Below are positions 26,669 to 35,802 of a stretch of 64,000 nt of DNA, one piece after another (position 1 is the stretch's first letter; every line of letters starts with the position of its first letter). The notes under the pieces were generated by a model. That model made no database searches, was not told the origin of the DNA, and saw only the letters and a list, made by a program, of their open reading frames with translations. Position numbers and translations under genes: made by a program. The stretch is from contig PEFW01000006.1 in the NCBI GenBank assembly GCA_002890675.1, positions 1 through 64,000 on the forward strand, written 5' to 3'. This DNA comes from Candidatus Methylaffinis lahnbergensis. GTDB taxonomy: Bacteria > Pseudomonadota > Alphaproteobacteria > Rhizobiales > Beijerinckiaceae.

Positions 26669-27232
26669 ATGGTACTTATGGCCAGCAACGCACAAGAAGA
26701 CCACACTGCGAGCACTGGGATGCCAGGTAGCGGCCATGGCGAGACCGCTTTCCCGCCGTTCGACCCGGTCAATTTCACGCCGATGCTGATCTGGCTCTCC
26801 TTGAGCTTTGGGTTGCTCTACCTTTTGATGTCGAAAATCGCCTTGCCGCGGGTGGAGAGCATTCTCCACACCCGCGCCAACAAGATCACCAACGACATCG
26901 CCGAGGCGAATGCTTTCCGTGCGCGATCGGAAGAGGCCGCCGCGGCGCATGATAGGGCAATCGCCGGCGCGAAAGCCAAGGCGCTGGCGCTCGCCCAGGA
27001 AACCCAGGCAAGACTGAATGCAGAAACCGAGGCAAACCGACTCGCGCTAGAAGCCGAACTCAACGCGAGGCTCGCGGCTTCGGAGACGCAAATTCTTGCA
27101 ATGAAGGCCAAGGCCATGGGAAACGTCGAGGCGATCGCCAGCAAGGCGGCGGCGGCGATCGTCTTGCGCATCACCGGCAAACCCGCCGGCCAAGAGGCCA
27201 TTGCAACGGCAATCGCCACGATCAAAGCATGA
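26669..27232 (+). CDS. atpG: ATP synthase F0 subunit b'
   Basis: 187 residues (or 184 from ATG at 26678). One N-terminal helix (PMLIWLSLSFGLLYLLMSKI, about residues 37-56) is preceded by a 35-residue polar lead, followed by a long Ala/Glu/Lys coiled coil. It is the b' form of the split peripheral stalk found in alphaproteobacteria and cyanobacteria, paired with atpF just downstream. Confidence 0.9.
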   Translation: MVLMASNAQEDHTASTGMPGSGHGETAFPPFDPVNFTPMLIWLSLSFGLLYLLMSKIALPRVESILHTRANKITNDIAEANAFRARSEEAAAAHDRAIAGAKAKALALAQETQARLNAETEANRLALEAELNARLAASETQILAMKAKAMGNVEAIASKAAAAIVLRITGKPAGQEAIATAIATIKA

Positions 27233-27247
27233 TGCTGGAGAGTTTCG

Positions 27248-27730
27248 ATGTTCGATGCGGAGTTCGTCGTTGCAATCGGCTTTGTGATTTTCGTGGGCCT
27301 GATGTTTTATCTCGGGATGCACAGGAAGATCGGTTCCGCGCTGGACAATCGGGCGGCAAGAATTGAGGCCGAACTCGCGGAGGCCGCAAGACTACGGGCG
27401 GAAGCGCAAGCCCTTCTCGCGTCTTTCGAACAGCGGCGCACTGAGGCGGAAGCCGAGGCCGAGGCCGTCGTCGCGCAAGCCCACGCGGAAGCCGAACGTA
27501 TCGCCAACGAGGCGCGGGCGCGTTTGACCGAATTTCTTCACCGCCGGACCAAACAGGCCGAGGAAAAAATCAGCGTGGCGGAAACCCAAGCGGCGGCCGA
27601 GGTGCGCGCCGCGGCCGCCGACGCCGCGACGAAAGCCGCGGAAATAGTGCTGAGAGGCGAGGCGCAAGGCGCGTTTGGCGCCGAACTCATAACCAAGAGC
27701 ATCGCTGATTTGAAAACCGTGTTCCAGTAG
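27248..27730 (+). CDS. atpF: ATP synthase F0 subunit b
   Basis: 160 residues. A single N-terminal helix (FVVAIGFVIFVGLMFYLGM) is followed by DNRAARIEAELAEAARLRAEA and a long charged coiled coil, as in the peripheral stalk b subunit. It starts 15 bases after b'. The F1 genes are not in the window, as usual for split alphaproteobacterial ATP synthase loci. Confidence 0.93.
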   Translation: MFDAEFVVAIGFVIFVGLMFYLGMHRKIGSALDNRAARIEAELAEAARLRAEAQALLASFEQRRTEAEAEAEAVVAQAHAEAERIANEARARLTEFLHRRTKQAEEKISVAETQAAAEVRAAAADAATKAAEIVLRGEAQGAFGAELITKSIADLKTVFQ

Positions 27731-27796
27731 CGCGGGGTTCCGGTAGCGTCAATCACGCGTGCTCAGATCGTTGCGCCCAATTTTACTCTGCCGGTT

Positions 27797-28414
27797 TTAC
27801 CGCGAATAGAACTCGATGACGAGATTGGGTTCCATCATCACCGGGTAAGGCACTTCCGAAGGCAAGGGAATCCGGGTGAGTTTCGCCGTCATCTTGGTGT
27901 GATCGACCTCGAAATAATCCGGCACTTCGCGTTCGGCGAGCTGCTTTGCCTCCAAAACGAGGATGATCTGGCGCGAACGCTCCTTGAGCTCGATCCTATC
28001 GCCAACCTTCACCTGGTGCGACGCTATATTTACCCGGCGGCCATTGACCTTGACATGGCCGTGATTGACGAATTGGCGCGCGGCAAAAACGGTGGACACG
28101 AATTTGGCGCGATAGATCACGGCGTCGAGCCGGCGCTCCAAAAGCCCGATCAGATTGTCGCCGCTATCGCCCTTCATGCGGATCGCTTCGGCGTAGTAGC
28201 CGCGGAACTGCTTTTCCGAAATATTGCCGTAATAGCCTTTGAGCTTCTGCTTGGCCTTAAGCTGGGTGCCGAAATCGGATAGCTTGCCCTTGCGGCGCTG
28301 CCCGTGCTGGCCCGGCCCATATTCGCGCCGGTTGAAGGGGCTTTTCGGACGGCCCCAAATATTCTGGCCCATCCGGCGGTCGATTTTGTATTTGGCTTCG
28401 CCGCGCTTCGTCAT
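27797..28414 (-). CDS. rpsD: 30S ribosomal protein S4
   Basis: 205 residues from ATG at 28414 with GAGGA upstream. The start [26 protein letters not shown] is split over the classic alphaproteobacterial S4 N-terminus. An S4 RNA-binding domain (about 94-155) contains [20 protein letters not shown] in part and [16 protein letters not shown]. The C-terminus VIEFYSR is typical. It nucleates 30S assembly at 16S rRNA. Convergent with atpF. Confidence 0.97.
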   Translation of the reverse strand: MTKRGEAKYKIDRRMGQNIWGRPKSPFNRREYGPGQHGQRRKGKLSDFGTQLKAKQKLKGYYGNISEKQFRGYYAEAIRMKGDSGDNLIGLLERRLDAVIYRAKFVSTVFAARQFVNHGHVKVNGRRVNIASHQVKVGDRIELKERSRQIILVLEAKQLAEREVPDYFEVDHTKMTAKLTRIPLPSEVPYPVMMEPNLVIEFYSR

Positions 28415-28881
28415 CGCGTGTCCTCGTAAAGCGGTGCGCCGGAAAAAGGACACGGGCCCGCGCCGGAGCGCGTGGCTTTGAACCGCGTCCTCCCGCCAGC
28501 CAGGGGGAAGAACGCGCCCTCCTCTGCGAGGCCCGGAAGGGCCAAGCCGACAGGCCCCACGCTTCACATCGATGGATGTGCAGGCGGCGCCGCGGGTGCG
28601 TTTACGGCCGGTCGAGTCCGCCGCAAAGTCTCGAAGCGGCAAACAGCGCCACGGGACGCCGTCGAATTAGGAGTTTTTACCGAGCGGGTCAAGATCGTGT
28701 CGAAGTCATACGGCCTTACCCCGCTTGCGCGGAAAGCTTTCGGCTTCCTCCTCGCGCTCGGAATAGCGGCTCCTGAGGTAATCGGACAGTCGATCCGCAA
28801 AACGTTGCCGATCCAGAAGGAGCAAAAAACCGCCATCGAATGGGGCTTTATCGTTCAAATGTCTGTTAGGCCTTCGCGACC
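28415..28881. other. Gene-free interval upstream of rpsD
   Basis: About 470 bases between rpsD and arsC, both on the minus strand. It must hold the rpsD promoter and leader. An open frame across 28472-29176 (plus) runs antisense to arsC and lacks protein character. No tRNA or clear hairpin terminator recognised. Confidence 0.45.
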
Positions 28882-29307
28882 TCAAGCGCTTGCGACAAGG
28901 CGGCCATGCCGATCGACGACGCGTTCGCCATCTTCCTTAAAAAATTCGCCTTGCTGCGGCGGCAACAAGTCGATCACGAGTTCCGATGGTCGGCAGAGTC
29001 TTACTCCCTTCGGCGTCACCACGATCGGCCGGTTGAGGAGAATGGGATGCGCCTCGATCGCGTCGAGCAGGGCGTCCTCGGCGAGGTTGTTGCCGTCAAG
29101 CCCCAATTCGCGAAAAACCGGTTCCTTGTCGCGCAACAGTGCACGCAGCGGCACGCCCGCGCGGGCCGCGAGCTGAAGTATCAAAGCCCGCGCCGGAGGT
29201 GTTTTCAGATATTCGATGACATGCGGCTCGATGCCCGCGTTGCGGATAAGGCCGAGTGTATTGCGCGACGTGCCGCAACGGGGATTATGGTAGATGATGA
29301 CATCCAT
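28882..29307 (-). CDS. arsC: Arsenate reductase (glutaredoxin-dependent), ArsC
   Basis: 141 residues from ATG at 29307 (MDVIIYHNPRCGTSRN), the usual family start; an ATG at 29370 would add 21 residues. The catalytic Cys is in HNPRCGTSRNTL; the Arg-containing region is NRPIVVTPKGVRLCRP. ArsC reduces arsenate to arsenite using glutathione and glutaredoxin. No arsB or arsR gene is adjacent, so it is not part of a visible ars operon. Confidence 0.92.
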   Translation of the reverse strand: MDVIIYHNPRCGTSRNTLGLIRNAGIEPHVIEYLKTPPARALILQLAARAGVPLRALLRDKEPVFRELGLDGNNLAEDALLDAIEAHPILLNRPIVVTPKGVRLCRPSELVIDLLPPQQGEFFKEDGERVVDRHGRLVASA

Positions 29308-29420
29308 CGGTGTCACGCTAAATGCGGACAGCGGCTCGCCCTCGATCTCGATAGCGTTCGCGCTGTCCATGGGCCGATAGTGGACAAAAACGCGACATAC
29401 GCAAGGGAAAATCGCGGCGC

Positions 29421-30416
29421 CTATTTCCCGGTGACGAGCAGAATCTTGCCGAGGTGCGAGGATGATTCCATCATCTCATGCGCCTGACGCGCTTGTTCGA
29501 GCGGGAAAGTGGCAAAGATCAGCGGCTTCACCAAGCCCTTGGCCAAGAGCGGCCAGATTTTTTCGCGAAGCGCGGCGGCGACCTCGGCTTTCTGTTGCAC
29601 GCTGCGCGCCCGCAAGGTGGAGCCGGTCAGGGTCAGGCGGCGCAGCATTATTGGACGCAAATCGAAATTCTCGACCATCGCCGATTGCAAGAAGCCGATC
29701 TGAACAATACGGCCTTCCGCCGCCATCACGGACATATTCCGTTGCAGATAAGTCCCGCCGACCATGTCGAGCACGACATCGACGCCATGCTTGCCGGCGA
29801 TCTTCCTCACCTCCTCGGCAAAATCCTGGGTTTTGTAGTCGATCGCGAAATCGGCGCCGAGCGTTTTGCAAAAGGCGCATTTCGTGCTTGAGCCGGCGGT
29901 CGCGATAACTCGTGCGCCAAAATGCTTGGCCAACTGGATCGCGGTCGAACCGATGCCGCTCGATCCGCCATGCACGAGGAATGTCTCGCCAGCCCCTAAC
30001 CTACCGCGCGACAAAACGTTGTCGAACACGGTGAAATAATTCTCCGGCAGGCCGGCCGCCGCGACAACGCCCAAAGACTTCGGTACCGGCAGGCAGAGCG
30101 GCGCATGGGCAAGCGCGTATTCAGCATAGCCGCCGGAGCCGACAAGAGCGCAAACGTCGTCGCCTTCGGCCGGCGCGCTAACGCCTTCCCCACGCGCGAC
30201 CACCCGGCCCGCGATTTCGAGGCCCGGAATGGCGCTCTCGCCCGAAGGCGGCGGATAGACGCCTTCGCGTTGCAAGCAATCGGGACGATTGACGCCCGAA
30301 GCAGTGACTTCGATCAAAACCTGTCCGGGCCCCGGTTGCGGCACCGGCGCCTCGCCGATCCGGATTATGTCCGGGCCGCCATGGCCCTCGAAATAAACCT
30401 GCCGCATCGTCAGCAT
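29421..30416 (-). CDS. NAD(P)H quinone oxidoreductase, zinc-independent MDR family
   Basis: 331 residues from ATG at 30416. Medium-chain dehydrogenase fold with an N-terminal GroES-like part (MRQVYFEGHGGPD, ASGVNRPDCLQREGVYPPP) and a Rossmann domain with GGSSGIGSTAIQLAK. No zinc-ligand Cys pattern is visible. It matches the quinone oxidoreductase/PIG3 type. Likely substrates are quinones or enoyl compounds; not specified. Lies 50 bases from arsC start region and 46 bases from the TauE gene, on the same strand. Confidence 0.88.
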   Translation of the reverse strand: MLTMRQVYFEGHGGPDIIRIGEAPVPQPGPGQVLIEVTASGVNRPDCLQREGVYPPPSGESAIPGLEIAGRVVARGEGVSAPAEGDDVCALVGSGGYAEYALAHAPLCLPVPKSLGVVAAAGLPENYFTVFDNVLSRGRLGAGETFLVHGGSSGIGSTAIQLAKHFGARVIATAGSSTKCAFCKTLGADFAIDYKTQDFAEEVRKIAGKHGVDVVLDMVGGTYLQRNMSVMAAEGRIVQIGFLQSAMVENFDLRPIMLRRLTLTGSTLRARSVQQKAEVAAALREKIWPLLAKGLVKPLIFATFPLEQARQAHEMMESSSHLGKILLVTGK

Positions 30417-30462
30417 GGTATTTTCCGCCTTGCGCGTTCACGACAAGAGGAAACGCGCCCCG

Positions 30463-31212
30463 TCATGGCGGTTTTATGAAGAAATAGACGGTCAGCACAA
30501 GGCCCACCGCGACGACGAAGCTTTTGACCATTTGCTCCGGCACCCGCCGCGCCGCGTACAATCCGGCGTAGCCTCCCGCAATCGCGCCAACCGCCACGAC
30601 GATCGTCCATTGCCAATGGACGAGACCGGCAATGATGAATGTGACAACCGCCGCCACGTTCATCAGCACCGAGAGCAGAATTTTCAGGCTGTTCATCAGC
30701 CAAATGTCGCGCAGCCCATAAAGGGTGAGCGCGGCGAGCATGAGAATGCCAACGCCGCCGCCGAAATAGCCGCCGTAGATGGCGACCAATCCCTGCGCGG
30801 CGAAAATACCGGTCCGGTTCAATTTGAATTCTTTAGTGCCGGGCCGCAAAAAACTTCCAGCCGCGAAAATTGCTGTCGCGAACAAAATGAGCCAGGGCAC
30901 GATGCGGCTGAAGACAGTTTGGGGCGTGACGAGAAGCAAGAGGCCGCCGATGAGCCCGCCGGCAAGGCTTATCGTTGCTAGGACAGGTACATTCACGCGC
31001 TTGTCGGCCGAGGCCGCCGCGAGACCCCTGCGCGCGGCGTAACCGGTCGCGATCTGGGCTGGGGACAGCCCGACGGTGCTCGACGCGTTGGCGTCGATTG
31101 GCGGTAATCCGGCGGCGATCAGCGCTGGGAAGGTGAGAAACGAGCCCCCTCCGGCAACAGCATTGATGAAGCCTGCCGTGAAAGCCGCGAGCGCAACGAG
31201 TACAAAAATCAT
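30463..31212 (-). CDS. TauE/SafE-family permease
   Basis: 249 residues from ATG at 31212 with GAGAAGG upstream; a TTG at 31254 would add 14. Seven to eight membrane helices. The family pattern is present: FTAGFINAVAGGGSFLTFPAL in two parts near the N-terminus (GGGxxxxP), the repeat AIYGGYFGGGVGILMLAAL, and the final helix. These permeases export sulfite, sulfonate or related organic anions; the ligand is unknown here. Confidence 0.88.
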   Translation of the reverse strand: MIFVLVALAAFTAGFINAVAGGGSFLTFPALIAAGLPPIDANASSTVGLSPAQIATGYAARRGLAAASADKRVNVPVLATISLAGGLIGGLLLLVTPQTVFSRIVPWLILFATAIFAAGSFLRPGTKEFKLNRTGIFAAQGLVAIYGGYFGGGVGILMLAALTLYGLRDIWLMNSLKILLSVLMNVAAVVTFIIAGLVHWQWTIVVAVGAIAGGYAGLYAARRVPEQMVKSFVVAVGLVLTVYFFIKPP

Positions 31213-31263
31213 CGCCTTCTCAATGCCTGCGACCAAACGCCGCAGCTCAGTCAACGTGGCCGA

Positions 31264-31301
31264 AGACTGTATAAAATAGCTCAGACTGTATAAAATAGCT
31301 C
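31264..31301. repeat. 19-bp perfect tandem duplication
   Basis: The unit agactgtataaaatagctc occurs at 31264-31282 and again at 31283-31301 with no mismatch. Each unit contains TATAAAAT-like sequence. Confidence 0.9.
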
Positions 31302-31382
31302 AGTCACCGTGGCCGAAATGTGTTTTATCTTCAATCTTCATTTGTTAACACGTGGCCAAACCAAGGATGGGGGAAATCCGTG

Positions 31383-31538
31383 ATATGTCCCATTCCCAGT
31401 CGCTGCGCGGCTTTAGCGCGAAAATGCCTGCCGACTTCGTAATAATCATCGCGTTTCGATTTCCGAATTGAACCTTTCCTCCCTTGCCGGCGCCGCCCAT
31501 GACTTCGATTGCAGCAACTGACCCGATTTTTGTAAACG
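31383..31538 (+). repeat. Diverged duplicate of the aminotransferase leader and first codons (copy A)
   Basis: Similar to 31710-31856. The best-matching part (31444-31538 against 31773-31856) differs by few substitutions plus an 11-base deletion in the downstream copy. It includes a fossil start with MTSIAATDPIFVN against MTSIAGTDSMFVN in the intact gene, after which similarity stops. Confidence 0.8.
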
Positions 31539-31816
31539 TCATCGTTTTCCCGATGCCAGCGGCTAAACGCCACGGCTTGGCATATGTGGCCGAAAAAGCA
31601 TCACCCGGGAGAAAAGTGTTATTTATTAGGCGAAAATATGTTTCGTTGGGCGAAAATATGGTTAGGTTAATTGCTTCCGCGCGGCTCAACCGACGGCGCG
31701 GCACATCCGTTATGTCCACCTTTCCCGTCCACTGCGCGGTTCGTGCGCGGAAATGGCTGCCTTCGTCCTAAAAATCATCGCGTTTCGATTTCCGAACTGA
31801 ACCTTTCCTCCCGCCC

Positions 31817-33157
31817 ATGACTTCAATTGCAGGGACTGACTCGATGTTTGTAAACGATCTTGACGCCTATTGGATGCCGTTTACCGCCAACCGTGCTTTC
31901 AAGAAGAGCCCGCGGCTTCTCGCCTATGCCAAAAACATGCATTATTTCAGCGCAGAGGGCCGCGCCATCATCGACGGCAGCGCCGGTCTTTGGTGCGCCA
32001 ACGCCGGACATTGCCGCGCTTCTATCGTCGAGGCCATAGGAGCGCAAGCAGGCGAACTCCTTTTTCCGCCGCCGTTTCAGTTCGGGCATCCGAAAGCGTT
32101 TGCCCTGGCGAGCCGGATCGCGGCGCTGGCGCCAGGCGATTTGGACCACGTGTTCTTTACCAATTCCGGGTCGGAAGCGGTGGATACCGCGCTAAAAATC
32201 GCCATCGCTTATCACAACCTCCGTGGCGAAGGCACCCGCCAGAGGCTGGTCGGGCGCGAGCGCGGCTTTCATGGCTCGGGCTTCGGCGGCACGGCGGTCG
32301 GCGGCATCGGCGCGAACCGCAAACTCTTCGGTTGTCTTCTCGCCGGCGTCGATCATCTTCCTTCGACCTATGATCGCGCCAAGCAGGCCTTCACGAAGGG
32401 CGAGCCGGAATGGGGAGCGCATCGCGCCGACGAACTTGAAAGAATCGTCGGCGTACACGATGCCTCGACGATTGCCGCGGTCATCGTCGAGCCCATGGCC
32501 GGCTCGACTGGCGTTCTGCCGCCCCCCGACGGCTATCTGAAACGGCTAAGATCGATCTGCGACAAATATGACATTCTGCTGATTTTCGACGAAGTCACCT
32601 GCGGCTTCGGGCGTCTCGGCCATGCCTTCGCGGCCGAGCGCTATGGCGTACTTCCGGACATGATCACCTTCGCCAAGGGAGTAACTTCGGGCACGGTGCC
32701 ACTAGGCGGCGTAATCGTCCGCCAGCCGATTTACGAAACCTTCATGGACGGCCCGGAGCACGCGGTCGAACTTTTGCATGGCTATACCTGTTCTGGCCAC
32801 CCTTTGGCTTGTGCCGCCGGTCTCGCCGCGCTCGACCTCTACGAAGAAGAAGATCTTTTCGCGCGGGCGCTGCAACTCGAACCCTTTTTCGCCGATGCCG
32901 TGCATGGCTTGAAGGGGCTACCCAATGTCCTCGATATCCGCAACGCCGGGCTGAGCGCTGCAATTGATCTCCGGGCCAAGCCAGGCGCCCCTGGGAAGCG
33001 AGGGTACGACGCGATGGATCGCGCTTTCCACAATTTCGATCTTCTCCTGCGCAGCTCCGGCGACACGCTTATTTTGACGCCGCCGCTGATCGTCAGCGAG
33101 GCGCAGATCGACGAGATCGTTGAAAAAACCGCGCGGGCGATCACGGCGGTGGCCTGA
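31817..33157 (+). CDS. Class III omega-aminotransferase (beta-alanine--pyruvate type)
   Basis: 446 residues from ATG at 31817; an internal ATG at 31844 gives the more usual family N-terminus (MFVNDLDAYWMPFTANR). Class III PLP fold: the substrate region is DAYWMPFTANRAFKKSPRLL, the phosphate-binding loop is TNSGSEAVDTALK, Asp in LIFDEVTCGFGR, and the PLP Lys in FAKGVTSG. These features fit beta-alanine or omega-amino acid:pyruvate transaminases. It stands alone; its 5' region is duplicated just upstream. Confidence 0.9.
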   Translation: MTSIAGTDSMFVNDLDAYWMPFTANRAFKKSPRLLAYAKNMHYFSAEGRAIIDGSAGLWCANAGHCRASIVEAIGAQAGELLFPPPFQFGHPKAFALASRIAALAPGDLDHVFFTNSGSEAVDTALKIAIAYHNLRGEGTRQRLVGRERGFHGSGFGGTAVGGIGANRKLFGCLLAGVDHLPSTYDRAKQAFTKGEPEWGAHRADELERIVGVHDASTIAAVIVEPMAGSTGVLPPPDGYLKRLRSICDKYDILLIFDEVTCGFGRLGHAFAAERYGVLPDMITFAKGVTSGTVPLGGVIVRQPIYETFMDGPEHAVELLHGYTCSGHPLACAAGLAALDLYEEEDLFARALQLEPFFADAVHGLKGLPNVLDIRNAGLSAAIDLRAKPGAPGKRGYDAMDRAFHNFDLLLRSSGDTLILTPPLIVSEAQIDEIVEKTARAITAVA

Positions 33158-33278
33158 AGCATGGCCGCGGGCCCGCGGGCAGGCAAGGCTATCGTGGCCG
33201 CCGCGCGACATCAAGCGGTCGCGCGAACATCGGCGGATCGGGAATGTAGAAAACCGCGACCGTGATCTCGCGATTGGC

Positions 33279-33647
33279 TTAAGGAAAGCACGCCGTCGCG
33301 CTCAAGGGTACAGTCCATTTTGCCATGCCCGCGTTGAGCGCGAGACTGAGCGTTCCAATGACTTGATGCCCGCAAGATGGCGTGGAAGCCGTGAACGTTG
33401 GACTGCTCACGCCGGAATAGAGACTTTGGGCATAGCTCTGCGCCGCCGCGGCGCTGCTGGCATTTACCGAATAGGAACGCGCCGCCCCTTCCACCGCATA
33501 ATGCATGCTCGCCGCCGAAAAGACCACGATGCTGGCGTACATGATACCGACCAGAAGCATAAGGAAGGGCGGCCCCACCAAGGCAAATTCCACCGCCGTC
33601 TCCCCGTTAACGCATGAAACTAACCCCGGTCTCCGCATGGCAATCAT
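33279..33647 (-). CDS. TadE-like pseudopilin
   Basis: 122 residues. A TadE N-terminus: about 13 residues, then GETAVEFALVGPPFLMLLVGIMYASIVVF with the processing-type Glu and a hydrophobic stem. The remainder is Ser/Ala-rich. Two Cys near the C-terminus. Such proteins are inserted as minor components of Flp pili or similar surface structures. It follows the second TadE-like gene by 3 bases. No tadABC or rcp genes are nearby, so the assembly machine must be elsewhere. Confidence 0.8.
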   Translation of the reverse strand: MIAMRRPGLVSCVNGETAVEFALVGPPFLMLLVGIMYASIVVFSAASMHYAVEGAARSYSVNASSAAAAQSYAQSLYSGVSSPTFTASTPSCGHQVIGTLSLALNAGMAKWTVPLSATACFP

Positions 33648-33650
33648 GGC

Positions 33651-34220
33651 TCAACCCATCCGCATCCAGGTTTTCTTGGTGATCGAGGTTATGCCCGAGG
33701 CGGTCATCACGCTGACGGAACTTGTGAACAAAGGTGTATATGCGTAGGTCACTTGCACTTGGATATAGTCGCCGGGTGATGCGCCGGAGGAGCAAGCCAT
33801 GGGCGTGCTGGACACGCTGCCCTGGTATTGCAAGGCATTCGTGGAGTCGACGCAGTAGTAGCCTTCGGTCGGGTAACCGGACGCCAGGGTGACAGCGGTT
33901 CCAAGTGACGTGCTTTGGATCGCCGCCGTGATCGTGGCATTCAGGGTCGGACAATTCGGCAAGCCGGTGGAAGCATTCACTTGGGTTGCGGGCAGCATGG
34001 TAGTTTGTAGATCGTTACAGTTTTTCCACGCCGCCTGGGCGCCCATTTCCGCGGCATTCTCCACTTCCATCCGTTCGTACGCGTAATAACCGACATCGAC
34101 CGCGTTCAAGAGCCCAATGGCAAGCAACGGGCCCATAATCGCGAATTCGACCCCCGCGACGCCCCGCGCGGCGACGCCGAACTTGCGAAGCCTTTTGGAA
34201 ACGGTTGCAATAATTCTCAT
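33651..34220 (-). CDS. TadE-like protein with long secreted domain
   Basis: 189 residues from ATG at 34220. After a basic lead the TadE motif is GVAGVEFAIMGPLLAIGLLNAVDVGYYAY. A Thr/Ser/Ala-rich extracellular part follows with several Cys (KNCND, NCPTLNA, YCVDS, ACSSG), perhaps two disulfides. It forms one unit with the gene at 33279-33647 and probably with the broken TadG-like gene upstream. Confidence 0.78.
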   Translation of the reverse strand: MRIIATVSKRLRKFGVAARGVAGVEFAIMGPLLAIGLLNAVDVGYYAYERMEVENAAEMGAQAAWKNCNDLQTTMLPATQVNASTGLPNCPTLNATITAAIQSTSLGTAVTLASGYPTEGYYCVDSTNALQYQGSVSSTPMACSSGASPGDYIQVQVTYAYTPLFTSSVSVMTASGITSITKKTWMRMG

Positions 34221-34281
34221 ATGTACCATCGGTCTTGCTCGCATTGGCAGTATACCAAGTCTCATTGTTCGTGACTCTCGT

Positions 34282-34394
34282 CGTCATGCCCGTCCCCGGG
34301 TCAAGTCCGGGGATTAAGCCGGGCATCCAGCACGGAAACCGCAGGACTGGATGGCCGAGTCAATCCCCGCATCAAGTCCGGAGACGGCATGACG
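34282..34394. repeat. Imperfect palindromic intergenic element
   Basis: The two arms begin and end with CGTCATGCC / GGCATGACG and carry internal GGGTCAAGTCCGGGG-like and GGCATCCA/TGGATGGCC sequences. They are inverted relative to each other at about 70% identity. It resembles the palindromic repeats that are scattered between genes in Rhizobiales. It lies between the TadE-like gene and the broken TadG-like gene. Confidence 0.6.
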
Positions 34395-34431
34395 GCAGGG
34401 GCCGGCGGGTAATTCTCTTCGAGACTTGGCA

Positions 34432-35802
34432 TTAGTTGACCAAATATCCGCGACCAATCGTGCTCGTTGGGAGGGTAACTCCGGCGGCGGCGCATTGCGT
34501 GTTGGATAAAATGTCGGCGGTGCCGTTGATCGTAATGTCGCCCACGGTCAGGCCAAAACAAGATAATCCGTTGCTTGCCTTGTTGACCGCGCCGCTGAAA
34601 GTGACGTTGGAATGCGGCAGATACACCATGCCCGTGAGGTCCCAGGTCGGCGTGTTGCCGGCCGCGGTGACATCGAGATTGCCCGGGGGGCCCCCCAGCG
34701 TCGGTGAGATTTGGATCCTGGTAGAGCACCATGCCTTTCCATGTGCCGGTGGTTGGCGCGGCGATGTCCAAGGTGCCGCTGCCGCTCGGGTTGCCGCTGC
34801 CGCTCGGGTAGTGCTGATAGGTCGTATTGGTGGGGTCTCCGGTGAATACGATTGTCAGGCCGGAGTTGGGCCCGGACTGAAACGTAAATCCATTGGTATC
34901 GAGCCGGCCGTTTTCGATCACCAGAACCGCGTTGCTTGTGGCGCTGATCGTCGTATTGGCGGTCATTTGCTGGTCGCCGCAGACGACTTTGTAGCCGCTA
35001 AGAGTATAGGAGCCACTCCATTGATTCGAGACCGGAAGCGCCGAGTCATTATGCTTGATGGGCTCCTGCGGATACACCCCACCGCACGTGTCCGCGGGAA
35101 TGTTGGAGGCGAGGTACGCATAGGGATCGGCGACTGCCGGCACGTTGGAGTGTTGGTTGATGCCGCAGCCGTTGTTGGTTCCGTGCGCATCGCCGTTAGT
35201 GGCGCCGAGATTATGGCCGTTGCAGGTGGCGTTGCTGTCCGACATGATATTGCAGCCGGTCAGATTAGCCTTCGGCCCGCCGTTCGAGAGAATGTCTGTA
35301 GTGACATTGCCGGAAAGTGCCAGGATGCAATAGGGGTAGCTGGGCCATTGTGCGCCACAGAGGTCGCGGCGAGAGTAGTTGTGCCTTTGCCGTTTCCGGC
35401 ATAGCCAACCACCTGCGACAGGAACAACGCGACCTTGTCCGAAACAGTTACCACATAGCAGCTGGAGGTGCAGCCGGTGGCGGTACTAGGATTAGTCGCC
35501 GTGACCGTGATGTTGCCCGAGCCATTCGTAAATCCAAATCGCGCGGCTACCGCCTGAGCCTCGGCCGCATAGCCGGAGCTGGTGCCATTTGTGGCAGCCG
35601 CGATCGCCGCAGCGTCCGCCGCATTCTGCATGCCGCGCTGATGCACGTACCAATACGAAGCCTCGGCGGCGAGGCCCATCGATCCGACGAGGACCGGCAT
35701 GGCCAGCGCAACAATCACCGCCACTACGCCGCTCCGCTCATTGAAAAATCCCCGCAGCCCAGATAGTAAATGATGGTAACTTTTATAAATGAACGAGCAC
35801 AT
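34432..35802 (-). pseudogene. TadG-like surface protein, split by two frameshifts
   Basis: Three frames join into one protein of about 455 residues. The N-terminus (35802 down to about 35335) has a TadE/TadG N-terminal motif, SGVVAVIVALAMPVLVGSMGL and ASYWYVHQRGMQNAADAAA. The second frame (about 35335-34690) continues with PYCILALSGN, GCNIMSDSN and GGVYPQEP. The third frame (about 34690-34432) continues to GVTLPTSTIGRGYLVN. The shifts fall at a G4 run (35333-35336) and at a G6C6 tract (34685-34696). Homopolymer indels may be sequencing errors or phase-variation sites. The family likely adds a secreted domain to the Tad surface system. Confidence 0.7.

Larger units (their letters stand above)
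31213..31816. other. Gene-free interval with tandem and duplicated sequences
   Basis: 600 bases of lower GC than the neighbours. It contains a 19-base tandem duplication (31264-31301), a diverged extra copy of the aminotransferase 5' region (31383-31538), and the element GGCGAAAATATG twice, 20 bases apart (31629, 31649). A minus-strand open frame at 31345-31719 runs across the duplicate and is not taken as a gene. Confidence 0.6.

Noticed and set aside
31345..31719. Minus-strand open frame of 124 codons upstream of the aminotransferase
   Set aside because: It runs through the duplicated leader region and has no homology-like features; the duplication explains the open reading.
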